From Pseudomonas sp. MWU16-30317 (GTDB lineage Bacteria; Pseudomonadota; Gammaproteobacteria; Pseudomonadales; Pseudomonadaceae), in the NCBI RefSeq assembly GCF_020515695.1, contig NZ_JAIWJA010000004.1, positions 434,001 to 498,000 on the forward strand: a stretch of DNA of 64,000 nt. Direction: 5' to 3'. Shown in pieces: positions 10,328 to 18,725 of the stretch (positions are counted from its first letter, which is position 1; every line of letters starts with the position of its first letter). The position numbers were made by a program, and so were the translations under genes. The notes below the pieces were generated by a model. It was given only the letters and a program-made list of their open reading frames with translations. It was not told the DNA's origin and did no database searches.

Positions 10328-11335
10328 ATGAAAGAGCTGGAACTGCAGATGGCCAGCGCCACCAGCGAGCTGCAGCTGCTCGGGGAGAAGACCCTCGAAG
10401 CCCGCACGGTGCTGGCGGCACTGCAACGCACCCTGGTCGAGACCCAGGACCGCATCAGCGACCGACAGAACATCGCACAGTTGCTCGAAGCCAACGAGCA
10501 ACTGGTCATCGCCATTCTTTCGGCACAGTCCGAGGTGGCCGACGCCCCCGTCATCCCCGGCCCTGCACAGGCGCCGCAGCTACGCGAAGCCAATGAGCAG
10601 CTGACCATCGCGGCACTCAGCGCGCAAAACCTTCAAGGGCTGGCCGAACGCGCCCTGGCCCAGGAGCGCAAGATCCTCGCCATCGTTGCTCACGAGCTGC
10701 GCAACCCGCTGACCCCGATCAGCCTGATCGCCGGGCGCATCGCCAAGGTGTCGAGCACCGAACTGCCCCGCTTGCAGGCGCTGCTGGAAGGCCAGGTGAG
10801 CTACATGGCGCGCCTGGTGGACGACCTGCTGGATGTATCGCGGGCCACCACCGGCAAGCTGCGCCTGCAACTGCAACCGCTGGATATCGTGCCCTTGGTC
10901 AGGACGGTGATCGACAGCTGCCTGCCGGTGATCGAGCAGCGGCAGTTGGCATTTTCCAGCGACTTGCCCGACCACCCCTTGCGAATCAACGGCGATACGG
11001 TACGGCTGACTCAAGTCGTCACCAACATCATCACCAACGCGGCCAAATACACCCCCCGCGGTGGCGCGGTACAGCTGTCGATGCACGCTGAAGACGGTGT
11101 GGTGATGCTGAGCATCGCCGACAACGGCATTGGCATCTCCCCCGAGGCGCTCTCGGAGATATTCGAGCCCTTTGTCCAGGACACCCAGGCGGTGGGGTTC
11201 AATGGCGCGGGCCTGGGGATAGGGCTGACGGTGGTGCGTGAACTGGTAGAGGCCCACGGCGGCGCGGTGGTCGCGCTCAGCGACGGGCCGAACCAGGGCA
11301 GCACGTTTATCGTGACGTTGCCACTGCTGGGTTGA
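10328..11335 (+). CDS. Soluble sensor histidine kinase partnered with the KaiC-like protein
   Basis: A 335-residue protein with no membrane segment. The N-terminal about 110 residues form a predicted coiled coil containing an internal repeat (EANEQLVIAILSAQ at 54-67 and EANEQLTIAALSAQ at 87-100). The HisKA motif AHELRNPLTP puts the phosphoacceptor at His122. The HATPase domain shows NIITNAAKYTP, DNGIGIS and GAGLGIGLTVV. There is no sensor domain and no receiver, and no cognate response regulator next door. It is probably cotranscribed with the KaiC-like ATPase, which may act as its input or its target. Confidence 0.88.
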   Translation: MKELELQMASATSELQLLGEKTLEARTVLAALQRTLVETQDRISDRQNIAQLLEANEQLVIAILSAQSEVADAPVIPGPAQAPQLREANEQLTIAALSAQNLQGLAERALAQERKILAIVAHELRNPLTPISLIAGRIAKVSSTELPRLQALLEGQVSYMARLVDDLLDVSRATTGKLRLQLQPLDIVPLVRTVIDSCLPVIEQRQLAFSSDLPDHPLRINGDTVRLTQVVTNIITNAAKYTPRGGAVQLSMHAEDGVVMLSIADNGIGISPEALSEIFEPFVQDTQAVGFNGAGLGIGLTVVRELVEAHGGAVVALSDGPNQGSTFIVTLPLLG

Positions 11336-11359
11336 GTCGGTGCGGCAGCCCTGAGCGGG

Positions 11360-12085
11360 TCAAGACGCCGTCATCCGCTCCAGACTATTGCTCAAATGCA
11401 GCCACATCGCCGCCCGCGCCGCGTCCGGATCCTGGCGGCGAATGGCCTTGAGAATAGCCTCGTGCTCCTGATTGGCCTGGCGACCGAACGGGGTCAGGTC
11501 GGTGGCGCCCCGCTCCTGCGCATTGATGCGGGTGCGCGGAATTACCGAGCTGCCGAGATGATGGATGATGTCGGTGAAGTACACGTTGCCGGTCGCCTCG
11601 GCGATCAGTCGATGGAAACGCACATCGGCCTCGACGCTGCTGTCGTTGTTGGCCAACGAGTTCTGATAATCATCCAGTGCCTGGCGCATCTGCAGCAGTT
11701 GCGCTTCGCTGCGGCGTACGGCCGCCAGGGCCGCGGCTTGAGTCTCCAGGCCCAGGCGCAGTTCGAGGATGCCGCGCACGCTGAGCTCGGTATCGCGGGT
11801 CAGGTGCAAGCCCTGGCGCTCGTCGCGTGCCAATACGAAGGTGCCGATACCGTGTCGGGTTTCCACCAGCCCTGAGGCCTGCAGTTGGGAAATCGCCTCG
11901 CGCACTACGGTGCGGCTGACGCCATGCTCACGCACCAGGGTCGATTCGGAAGGCATCTTTTCGCCGGGAGCGATCTGGCCGAGGCGGATGCGCTGGATCA
12001 GCCCGGCCACGATTTCGTGTGCCAGGCCGGGGGAACGCTTGCGATCGGGAGCTTGGGGTTCGTCTTGCATGGCGGGGTCCGTCAT
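11360..12085 (-). CDS. FadR/GntR family regulator, probable glucarate-responsive repressor
   Basis: A 241-residue protein taken from the ATG at 12085 (MTDPAMQDEP); an ATG at 12070 is an alternative, and the open frame upstream lacks family features. The N-terminal winged helix-turn-helix covers LAHEIVAGLIQRIRLGQIAPG through STLVREHGVSRTVVREAISQL. The C-terminal FCD ligand domain holds the usual metal-binding histidines (RFHRLIAEATGN, QEHEAI). It is transcribed divergently from gudP-gudD, and a FadR-type operator (TnGT-N3-ACnA) lies in the gap. It most likely represses glucarate catabolism and probably its own gene. Confidence 0.88.
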   Translation of the reverse strand: MTDPAMQDEPQAPDRKRSPGLAHEIVAGLIQRIRLGQIAPGEKMPSESTLVREHGVSRTVVREAISQLQASGLVETRHGIGTFVLARDERQGLHLTRDTELSVRGILELRLGLETQAAALAAVRRSEAQLLQMRQALDDYQNSLANNDSSVEADVRFHRLIAEATGNVYFTDIIHHLGSSVIPRTRINAQERGATDLTPFGRQANQEHEAILKAIRRQDPDAARAAMWLHLSNSLERMTAS

Positions 12086-12219
12086 CTTCAGTGGGCGGAT
12101 ATTAGCACCTGTGGCCTGGCGGTTCAGCGGCGCTGCGGCGGGCCCCTTCGCGAGCACGCTTTGCTTCTACAGGGTGCGCAGTTCCGGCAGCGAAAGGGCC
12201 AATAAAGAGACTCTCTAGC

Positions 12220-12230
12220 TCGTCAGACAA
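12220..12230. promoter_or_regulatory. Candidate FadR-type operator
   Basis: TCGTCAGACAA is a near-perfect palindrome that fits the FadR-subfamily consensus TnGT-N3-ACnA. It lies between the divergent regulator and gudP, upstream of the gudP -35. Binding by the adjacent regulator is inferred. Confidence 0.5.
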
Positions 12231-12263
12231 CTAAAGATCAAAACAAATATCACCCAATGGTTA

Positions 12264-12293
12264 TTGCATAAAATCAGAATTAACTCGTATGAT
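12264..12293 (+). promoter_or_regulatory. Candidate sigma-70 promoter of gudP-gudD
   Basis: TTGCAT (12264-12269) and TATGAT (12288-12293) are separated by 18 bases, about 110 bases before the gudP start. The hexamers are good but the site was found by eye. Confidence 0.45.
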
Positions 12294-12401
12294 GTCCGTC
12301 ATCTGGGCGCCACTGGCTGGCCATGACGTCCTGACTCAGCCAGCGGCTAGATCCGCCAGCGCCTGCAGCCCCCATAAAAATAATCAGCGGGAGTTCCGAC
12401 T

Positions 12402-13769
12402 GTGCATGACTCAACCAACGCCCCTACTGCGTCCGCGGGCAACCCCGTGCTGGCGCGGGCCATCTCCAAGGTCAAGCGGCATGTCCTGCCGCTGTTCGTC
12501 ATCATGTTCATCGTCAACTACCTCGACCGCGTCAATATCGGCTTCGTGCGCACGCACATGGAGCACGATCTGGGCATCGGCGCCGCGGCCTACGGCTTTG
12601 GCGCCGGGTTGTTCTTCATCGGCTATGCGCTGTTTGAAGTACCCTCCAACATGCTGCTACAGAAGGTCGGCGCACGTATCTGGCTGACCCGCATCATGTT
12701 CACCTGGGGCATCACCGCAACGCTGATGGCCTTCATCCAGAACGAAACCCACTTCTACATCCTGCGCTTTCTGCTGGGCGTGGCCGAAGCCGGGTTCTTC
12801 CCAGGGGTGATCTACTACTTCACCCGTTGGTTGCCAGGCGTCGAGCGCGGCAAGGCGATCGCCATCTTCCTCAGCGGTTCGGCACTGGCTTCGCTGATCA
12901 GCGGCCCGCTGTCCGGCGTGCTGTTGCAAATTACCGGGCTGGGCCTGCATGGCTGGCAGTGGATGTACATCATCGAAGGCCTGGCCTCGGTGGCGCTGTG
13001 CGTGTTCGTGTGGTTCTGGCTCGACTCCAAACCCCATGATGCCAAGTGGCTGAGCGCTGAGGAAAAGGATGCTCTGGTGGGTGAAATCGACCGCGAACAG
13101 CGCGAGCGCGATGCTGCCACCATCGTCAGACCGACCATCGGCATGCTCCTCAAGGACCGCCAGATCATGCTGTTCTGCGCGCTGTACTTCTGCATTCAGC
13201 TGACCATCTACGCCGCCACCTTCTGGCTGCCCAGCATCATCAAGAAAATGGGCGACCTCAGCGACATTCAGGTGGGCTTCTACAACTCCATCCCCTGGCT
13301 GATCTCGATCGTGGCGATGTACGCCTTCGCTTCGCTGTCGGGCAAGTTCAAGTTCCAGCAGGCCTGGGTCGCCTCGGCGCTGCTGATCGCGGCGCTGGGC
13401 ATGTTCCTGTCGACCACCGGCGGGCCGATCTTCGCCTTTATCGCCATCTGCTTCGCGGCGATTGGTTTCAAGTCGGCCTCGTCGCTGTTCTGGCCGATCC
13501 CCCAGGGCTACCTGGATGCGCGCATCGCTGCAGCAGTGATTGCCCTGATCAACTCGATCGGCAACCTCGGCGGCTTCGTGGCACCCGCCACCTTCGGCTT
13601 CCTCGAGCAATCCACCGGCTCGATTCAAGGCGGCCTCTATGGCCTGGCCGGGACCTCGGTGATCGCCGCGATCCTGGTGTTCTTCGCCCGCACGCTCCCC
13701 AAACCGGGCGCGGCCATCTCCCCTACAACACCGACCCCCGCCGCTTCGGCGCTGGGCAAGTCGCACTGA
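12402..13769 (+). CDS. gudP: D-glucarate/galactarate MFS transporter
   Basis: A 455-residue major facilitator with about 12 membrane segments. It carries the anion:cation symporter hallmark YLDRVNIGFVRTHM in the first helix and the EAGFFPGVIYY segment of the GudP/phthalate permease family. The start is a GTG at 12402 preceded by GGGAG eight bases upstream; the ATG four bases later is in another frame and belongs to no real gene. It is followed after 24 bases by gudD, so sugar acid uptake and dehydration are coupled. Substrate is inferred from this partner. Confidence 0.88.
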   Translation: MHDSTNAPTASAGNPVLARAISKVKRHVLPLFVIMFIVNYLDRVNIGFVRTHMEHDLGIGAAAYGFGAGLFFIGYALFEVPSNMLLQKVGARIWLTRIMFTWGITATLMAFIQNETHFYILRFLLGVAEAGFFPGVIYYFTRWLPGVERGKAIAIFLSGSALASLISGPLSGVLLQITGLGLHGWQWMYIIEGLASVALCVFVWFWLDSKPHDAKWLSAEEKDALVGEIDREQRERDAATIVRPTIGMLLKDRQIMLFCALYFCIQLTIYAATFWLPSIIKKMGDLSDIQVGFYNSIPWLISIVAMYAFASLSGKFKFQQAWVASALLIAALGMFLSTTGGPIFAFIAICFAAIGFKSASSLFWPIPQGYLDARIAAAVIALINSIGNLGGFVAPATFGFLEQSTGSIQGGLYGLAGTSVIAAILVFFARTLPKPGAAISPTTPTPAASALGKSH

Positions 13770-13793
13770 CCCCCTGCGAGAGGAATCGAAATA

Positions 13794-15146
13794 ATGAATT
13801 CGGAACTCAAACACCACGCCAGCAAAGCACCTGTCGTCACCAGCCTGGAAGTCATCCCGGTAGCCGGCCACGACAGCATGTTGATGAACCTCAGCGGCGC
13901 CCACGGGCCGTTCTTCACCCGCAACATCGTGATCCTCAAGGACAGCGCCGGTCACACCGGCGTCGGCGAAGTCCCCGGCGGCGAGCGCATCCGCGAGACC
14001 CTCGAAGACGCCCGCAGCCTGGTGGTCGGCCAGCCCATCGGCCAGTACCAGCGCATCCTCAACCAGATGCGCAGCACCTTCGCCGCCCGCGATTCGGCCG
14101 GCCGCGGTCTGCAGACCTTCGACCTGCGCATCACCATTCACGCCGTCACTGCGATGGAAGCCGCCCTGCTCGACCTGCTCGGCCAGTTCCTCGAAGTACC
14201 GGTTGCCGCGCTGCTCGGCGAAGGCCAGCAGCGCGATGCAGTGAAGATGCTCGGCTACCTGTTCTACATCGGCGACCGCAACGCCACCAACCTGGCTTAC
14301 CGCAACGAAGCCGACGCCAGCGACGACTGGTTCCGCCTGCGTCACGAAAAAGCCATGACGCCCGAAGCCGTGGTGCGTCTGGCCGAGGCCGCCAAAGCTA
14401 AATACGGCTTCAACGACTTCAAACTCAAAGGCGGCGTGCTGCGCGGCGCCGAGGAAATCGAAGCGGTCACCGCCCTGGCCGAGCGCTTCCCGGATGCGCG
14501 CATCACCCTCGACCCCAACGGCGCCTGGTCCCTCAAAGAAGCCATCAGCCTGTGCCGCGACCAACATCACGTGCTGGCCTATGCCGAAGACCCGTGCGGC
14601 GCCGAAAACGGCTACTCGGGCCGTGAAGTCATGGCCGAATTCCGCCGCGCCACCGGCCTGCCGACCGCCACCAACATGATCGCCACCGACTGGCGCGAAA
14701 TGGGCCACGCCATCCAGCTGCAATCGGTGGATATCCCGCTGGCCGACCCACACTTCTGGACCATGCAGGGCTCGGTACGGGTCGCACAGATGTGCCACGA
14801 ATGGGGCCTGACCTGGGGCTCGCACTCCAACAACCACTTCGACATTTCGCTGGCAATGTTCACCCAGGTGGCCGCCGCCGCACCGGGCGAGATCACCGCA
14901 ATCGACACCCACTGGATCTGGCAGGACGGCCAGCGCCTGACCAAGGCCCCGCTGCAGATTGTCGACGGCCTGGTCAAGGTGCCGGCCAAGCCCGGCCTGG
15001 GCGTGGACATCGACATGGATGCCGTGGCCAAGGCTCACGAGTTGTACAAGGGCATGGGCCTGGGCGCGCGGGATGACAGCGTGGCCATGCAGTTCCTGAT
15101 TCCGGGCTGGCGCTTCGATAACAAGGCGCCCTGCCTGGTGCGTTGA
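13794..15146 (+). CDS. gudD: Glucarate dehydratase
   Basis: A 450-residue enolase-superfamily enzyme, close to the usual length of about 446. It converts D-glucarate to 5-keto-4-deoxyglucarate. Visible family features are the N-terminal capping domain ([15 protein letters not shown]), the KLKGG motif with the catalytic lysines, LDPNGAW and [10 protein letters not shown] metal-ligand motifs, and a histidine-rich [15 protein letters not shown] segment holding the general base. A strong ribosome site (GAGAGGA) precedes the ATG. The downstream aldolase and semialdehyde dehydrogenase of the pathway are not next to it. Confidence 0.93.
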   Translation: MNSELKHHASKAPVVTSLEVIPVAGHDSMLMNLSGAHGPFFTRNIVILKDSAGHTGVGEVPGGERIRETLEDARSLVVGQPIGQYQRILNQMRSTFAARDSAGRGLQTFDLRITIHAVTAMEAALLDLLGQFLEVPVAALLGEGQQRDAVKMLGYLFYIGDRNATNLAYRNEADASDDWFRLRHEKAMTPEAVVRLAEAAKAKYGFNDFKLKGGVLRGAEEIEAVTALAERFPDARITLDPNGAWSLKEAISLCRDQHHVLAYAEDPCGAENGYSGREVMAEFRRATGLPTATNMIATDWREMGHAIQLQSVDIPLADPHFWTMQGSVRVAQMCHEWGLTWGSHSNNHFDISLAMFTQVAAAAPGEITAIDTHWIWQDGQRLTKAPLQIVDGLVKVPAKPGLGVDIDMDAVAKAHELYKGMGLGARDDSVAMQFLIPGWRFDNKAPCLVR

Positions 15147-15157
15147 CTTGATCGACG

Positions 15158-15183
15158 ATGGCCACGGTAGCTGCCGCGGCCAT
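15158..15183. terminator. Hairpin between gudD and the convergent ABC operon
   Basis: ATGGCC-a-CGG pairs with CCG-c-GGCCAT around a six-base loop, giving nine pairs with one mismatch. It lies 12 bases after the gudD stop, between convergent genes. There is no long T-tract, so termination strength is uncertain. Confidence 0.5.
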
Positions 15184-15301
15184 TATCCAACAACTTCACG
15201 CGTTCAGCGACAGCGGTGATTTCCACCAGGGCACCGTAATGAAGCTGGCCGCAAGTGAACCGCAGCGACCAGCAGCGCCCGGCGATACGTTGCCCGCCGG
15301 T

Positions 15302-16933
15302 CTAGGCGCAGGACTGCGCCAGCAGTTGCCCGCCTTCCAGCAGCCCGGCGCCGGGAATACTGCCCAGCAACTGGCGCGTGTAGGCATGTGCCGGCTGCTC
15401 GAACAACTGCTGGCAGGGCCCCTGCTCCACCACCTTGCCAGCGCGCATCACCACCACCTGATCGGACAACCGCCGCACGGTCGCCAAATCATGGGAAATG
15501 AACAGATAGCTGAGGCCCAGACGCTGTTGCAGTTCGTCCAGCAAGGCAACGATCTGCGCCTGCACCAAGGCATCCAGTGCCGACAGGGGCTCATCGAGCA
15601 CGATCAGCTCCGGCTCCAGCGCCAGGGCGCGGGCAATCGCTACACGCTGGCGCTGGCCGCCGGACAGCTGCGCCGGGCGAGTATCGAGTAGCTGCGTCGG
15701 CAGGTGGACCTGTTCGAGCAGGCTGGCGGCACGCGCCCGTTGCGTGGCGCGATCACCGATACCGAACGCGTGCAGCGGCTCGCTGATGATCTGCGCCAGA
15801 GTGAGGCGCGGATTCAACGAGGCATAGGGGTTCTGATACACCACCTGAATGCGTCGGCGCAGGGCTTGCCATTGCCGCCGGTTGAAGGTGGTCACCTCCT
15901 CGCCGGCAAAATGCACCTGGCCGTGGTCCGCACGTTCGAGCCCCAGCAGCAGCCTGGCGGTGGTCGACTTGCCCGATCCGGACTGCCCCACCAGGCTGGT
16001 GGTACTGCCCTTGGCGATGGTGAACGAGACGTCGTCGACAGCTGCGGGTTGCGGGTTGAACCAGCTCGAGAACGACTTGACCAGCCCGCTCGCCCGCAGG
16101 ATCACCGGGGCGTCATGGCGCACGCTTTGCCGGGCCACCAGCACCTGGCGGGCGGGGGCGGCTTCCAGCAACGCGCGGGTATAGACCTGCCGCGGCGCGG
16201 TGAACACCTGCCTGGCCGGCCCGGCCTCGACGACGCGACCACCCTGCATCACGATCAGATGATCAGCGCGCTCCAGCGCCACGCCCAGGTCATGGGTGAT
16301 CAGCACCACCGCGCTGTTGCGCTCGCGGGCCAGCTGTTGCAGGCAATCGAGCACCTGGCGCTGCACCTCGGCATCCAGGGCGCTGGTGGGTTCGTCGGCG
16401 ATGATCAGCGGCGGATCGTTGGCCACGGCCATGGCGATCAGCACGCGCTGGCGCATGCCGCCCGACAGCTGATGCGGATAGCGCCGCTGCAAACGATGCG
16501 CCTGCGCCAGGCCGACACGCGTGAGTAGCTCGACGCAGCGCTCGCGGGCCAGGCGACGGGGTACACCGTGCACGGTCATGGCTTCGATCAGTTGCTCGCC
16601 GATGCGCTTGACCGGGTCCAGCGACTGGCCCGGGTCCTGGGGCACGAAACCTACGGTGCGCCCGCGCAGGGTTTTCCAGAGTGCCTCGCTGGCGTCGGTC
16701 AGGTCATGGCCCGCCATGATCAGCCGCCCGCCCGTCAGCCGTGCGTTGTCTGCAAGCAAACCGATCAGCGCCGAGGCAGTGGTGGATTTGCCCGAGCCGG
16801 ACGCACCGACGATGGCCAGCACCTCGCCTGCCGCCACCGTGAAACTGACCTCACTGATGCCGGGCACAGGGCCGGCGTGAGTGTGGTAATCGATGCTCAA
16901 GTCCTGGACCTGCAAAACGTTGTCGGCACTCAT
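15302..16933 (-). CDS. Dipeptide/nickel-type ABC transporter ATP-binding protein, two fused ATPase domains
   Basis: A 543-residue protein with two complete nucleotide-binding domains (DppD-DppF fused, as in GsiA/YejF). Walker A loops are GASGSGKST and GQSGSGKST; signature motifs are LSGGMRQRVLIAMA and LSGGQRQRVAIARA. The start at 16933 overlaps the permease stop by four bases (ATGA), which rules out the longer open frame upstream. It is the last gene of the eight-gene operon that starts at 25959 and should energise the two permeases just upstream. The substrate is unknown. Confidence 0.9.
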   Translation of the reverse strand: MSADNVLQVQDLSIDYHTHAGPVPGISEVSFTVAAGEVLAIVGASGSGKSTTASALIGLLADNARLTGGRLIMAGHDLTDASEALWKTLRGRTVGFVPQDPGQSLDPVKRIGEQLIEAMTVHGVPRRLARERCVELLTRVGLAQAHRLQRRYPHQLSGGMRQRVLIAMAVANDPPLIIADEPTSALDAEVQRQVLDCLQQLARERNSAVVLITHDLGVALERADHLIVMQGGRVVEAGPARQVFTAPRQVYTRALLEAAPARQVLVARQSVRHDAPVILRASGLVKSFSSWFNPQPAAVDDVSFTIAKGSTTSLVGQSGSGKSTTARLLLGLERADHGQVHFAGEEVTTFNRRQWQALRRRIQVVYQNPYASLNPRLTLAQIISEPLHAFGIGDRATQRARAASLLEQVHLPTQLLDTRPAQLSGGQRQRVAIARALALEPELIVLDEPLSALDALVQAQIVALLDELQQRLGLSYLFISHDLATVRRLSDQVVVMRAGKVVEQGPCQQLFEQPAHAYTRQLLGSIPGAGLLEGGQLLAQSCA

Positions 16934-17742
16934 GGTCTTACCTCGTTGTACTGTTGCAGGGCGCGCCCCAACTGGTTGGCAGCCACCACCGTGCAGGCCA
17001 CGACCAGCCCGGGCAGGCTGGTGTACCACCAAGCCGCGAGCAGATAGTTGCGCCCCTCCGACACCAGCAAACCCCATTCCGGTTGCGGCGGCGGCGCGCC
17101 GAAGCCGAGGAAACTCAGGGCCGACACCGCCAGTACCGCGCTACCGAATTCCAGTGCCGCCAAGGCCAGCACCGGCCCGGTGGCGTGGGGCAGGATGTGC
17201 CGGGCAATCACCGTCCAGGGCCCGACGCCGCAGGCATGCGCTGCCTCGACGAAGGTGCTGGCCTGCCAACGCATGACCTCGCCGCGCACCAGCCGGGCAA
17301 ACGTGGCCACCGACGACAACCCCACCGCCAAGGCGATATTGACCGTGCCGAAGCCCAGCACGGTAATCACCGCCATGGCCAGCAATAGGGTCGGGATGGC
17401 CATCAACACTTCGACGATGCGCATCAGCAAGCCATCGACCCAACCGCCGAAGAATCCGGCCAGCACGCCCAGGACGATGCCGCACAGCAACGCGATCAAC
17501 ACCGCCAGCAGGGTCGCGCGCAGCGACAGCCCGGCACCGTGCACAGTGCGGCTGTACAGGTCGCGGCCCAGTTGATCGGTGCCGAACCAATGCGCGGCGC
17601 CGGGGGCCTGCAAGGCATGGGCCGGCACGCCCAACAGAGGGTCCTGCTGGGCGAACAGATCCGGCCACAGTGCCCAGCCGATCGCCAGCGCCAGCACGAT
17701 CAAGCCCAATGGCAACAGCGGCCGACGCCGCCACAGGTTCAT
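16930..17742 (-). CDS. ABC transporter permease, DppC/OppC type
   Basis: A 270-residue inner-membrane protein with about six helices. It has the N-terminal extension and periplasmic segment typical of DppC (HWFGTDQLGRDLYSRTVHGAG) and the cytoplasmic EAA loop (EAAHACGVGPWTVIARHILPHA) that contacts the ATPase. It overlaps the permease gene upstream and the ATPase gene downstream by four bases each, so the three are translationally coupled. Confidence 0.9.
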   Translation of the reverse strand: MNLWRRRPLLPLGLIVLALAIGWALWPDLFAQQDPLLGVPAHALQAPGAAHWFGTDQLGRDLYSRTVHGAGLSLRATLLAVLIALLCGIVLGVLAGFFGGWVDGLLMRIVEVLMAIPTLLLAMAVITVLGFGTVNIALAVGLSSVATFARLVRGEVMRWQASTFVEAAHACGVGPWTVIARHILPHATGPVLALAALEFGSAVLAVSALSFLGFGAPPPQPEWGLLVSEGRNYLLAAWWYTSLPGLVVACTVVAANQLGRALQQYNEVRP

Positions 17743-18725
17743 CGGGCACCGCCCAGGCGCGGATCAAGCAAGGGATACAAGGCGTCGACCAACAGGTTGA
17801 CGCTGACGAAAATCAGCGCTGCCAGTAACACCACGCCCTGCACCATGGGAATGTCCTGAACGCTGACGGCGGCCTGGGCGAGACGCCCAATGCCCTCGCG
17901 GGAAAACACCGTCTCGGTGACCACCGAGCCGGCCAGCAGATTGCCGACGATCACCCCCGACAGACTCAGCACCGGTACCAGCGCGTTGTGCAGGCTATGG
18001 CGCAGCACCACCTGAATTCGTCCAAGGCCCTTGGCGCGTAGCACATCGATGAAGGGTTGACGGCCCACCGCCGCCAAAGACCGCGCCAGCACTTGAGCGA
18101 TGACGGCCGAGGTCGGGATCGCCAGCGTCAGCGCGGGCAACACCAAAGAGGCCCAACCGCGATTGCCCATGGCCGGAAACCAGTGCCAGCCGAACGACAA
18201 CCACTGCAACAGCAGCAGCCCCAGCCAGAACGTCGGCAGCGAAACCGCAACCGCCGGCAAGCCCAGCAACGCATCGCGCAACCAGCGCCAGCGACTCAAC
18301 GTGGCCGCCAGTGCCAGGCTGACACCGGCCAGCAGCGACAAACCCAGCGCCACGATGCTCAGCGCCGCAGTGGCCGGCAAGGCTTGCCACAACGCCGGCA
18401 CCACTGGCTGGCCAGTCTGTATCGAACGGCCCAGGTCGAGCTGCAGCGCCCGGCCCAGGGCGATGGTGTATTGCGTGGCCAAGGGCTGGTCCAGATGATA
18501 TTCGGCACGCAGTGCCGCCACCTGCTGCGCGTCCACCGCATTCTGTTCGCCGCTCTGGTTGAGCATGATGCTCACCGGGTCGCTGGGCAGCGCGTAGAGG
18601 ATCAGGAACGACAAAGTGAAGGCCGCCCACAGCACCAGCGCGGCCTGGCCCACGCGTGCCAGCGCGCGCACCAGCAGCGCACCGATGGGAATGCGCGCGC
18701 GGGTCAAGGTCAGGGCCTGGCTCAT
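17739..18725 (-). CDS. ABC transporter permease, DppB/OppB type
   Basis: A 328-residue inner-membrane protein with the DppB layout. A first helix is followed by a large periplasmic loop (RAEYHLDQPLATQYTIALG) and five more helices. The EAA-like loop is DVLRAKGLGRIQVVLRHSLHNA. The stop of the binding-protein gene upstream overlaps its start by four bases. It forms the channel with the DppC-type partner. Confidence 0.9.
   Translation of the reverse strand: MSQALTLTRARIPIGALLVRALARVGQAALVLWAAFTLSFLILYALPSDPVSIMLNQSGEQNAVDAQQVAALRAEYHLDQPLATQYTIALGRALQLDLGRSIQTGQPVVPALWQALPATAALSIVALGLSLLAGVSLALAATLSRWRWLRDALLGLPAVAVSLPTFWLGLLLLQWLSFGWHWFPAMGNRGWASLVLPALTLAIPTSAVIAQVLARSLAAVGRQPFIDVLRAKGLGRIQVVLRHSLHNALVPVLSLSGVIVGNLLAGSVVTETVFSREGIGRLAQAAVSVQDIPMVQGVVLLAALIFVSVNLLVDALYPLLDPRLGGAR

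Larger units (their letters stand above)
12086..12401. other. Divergent regulatory gap between the GntR regulator and gudP
   Basis: A 316-base region with no gene. It turns AT-rich from about 12200 onward and holds a FadR-type operator (12220-12230) and a sigma-70-like promoter for gudP (12264-12293), listed separately. A small inverted repeat, GATG-N5-CATC, lies at 12291-12303 over the predicted start of transcription. Confidence 0.6.

Noticed and set aside
8837..11335. A circadian kaiABC clock
   Set aside because: Only a KaiC-like protein is present. The neighbour is not KaiA or KaiB, so a clock is not supported.
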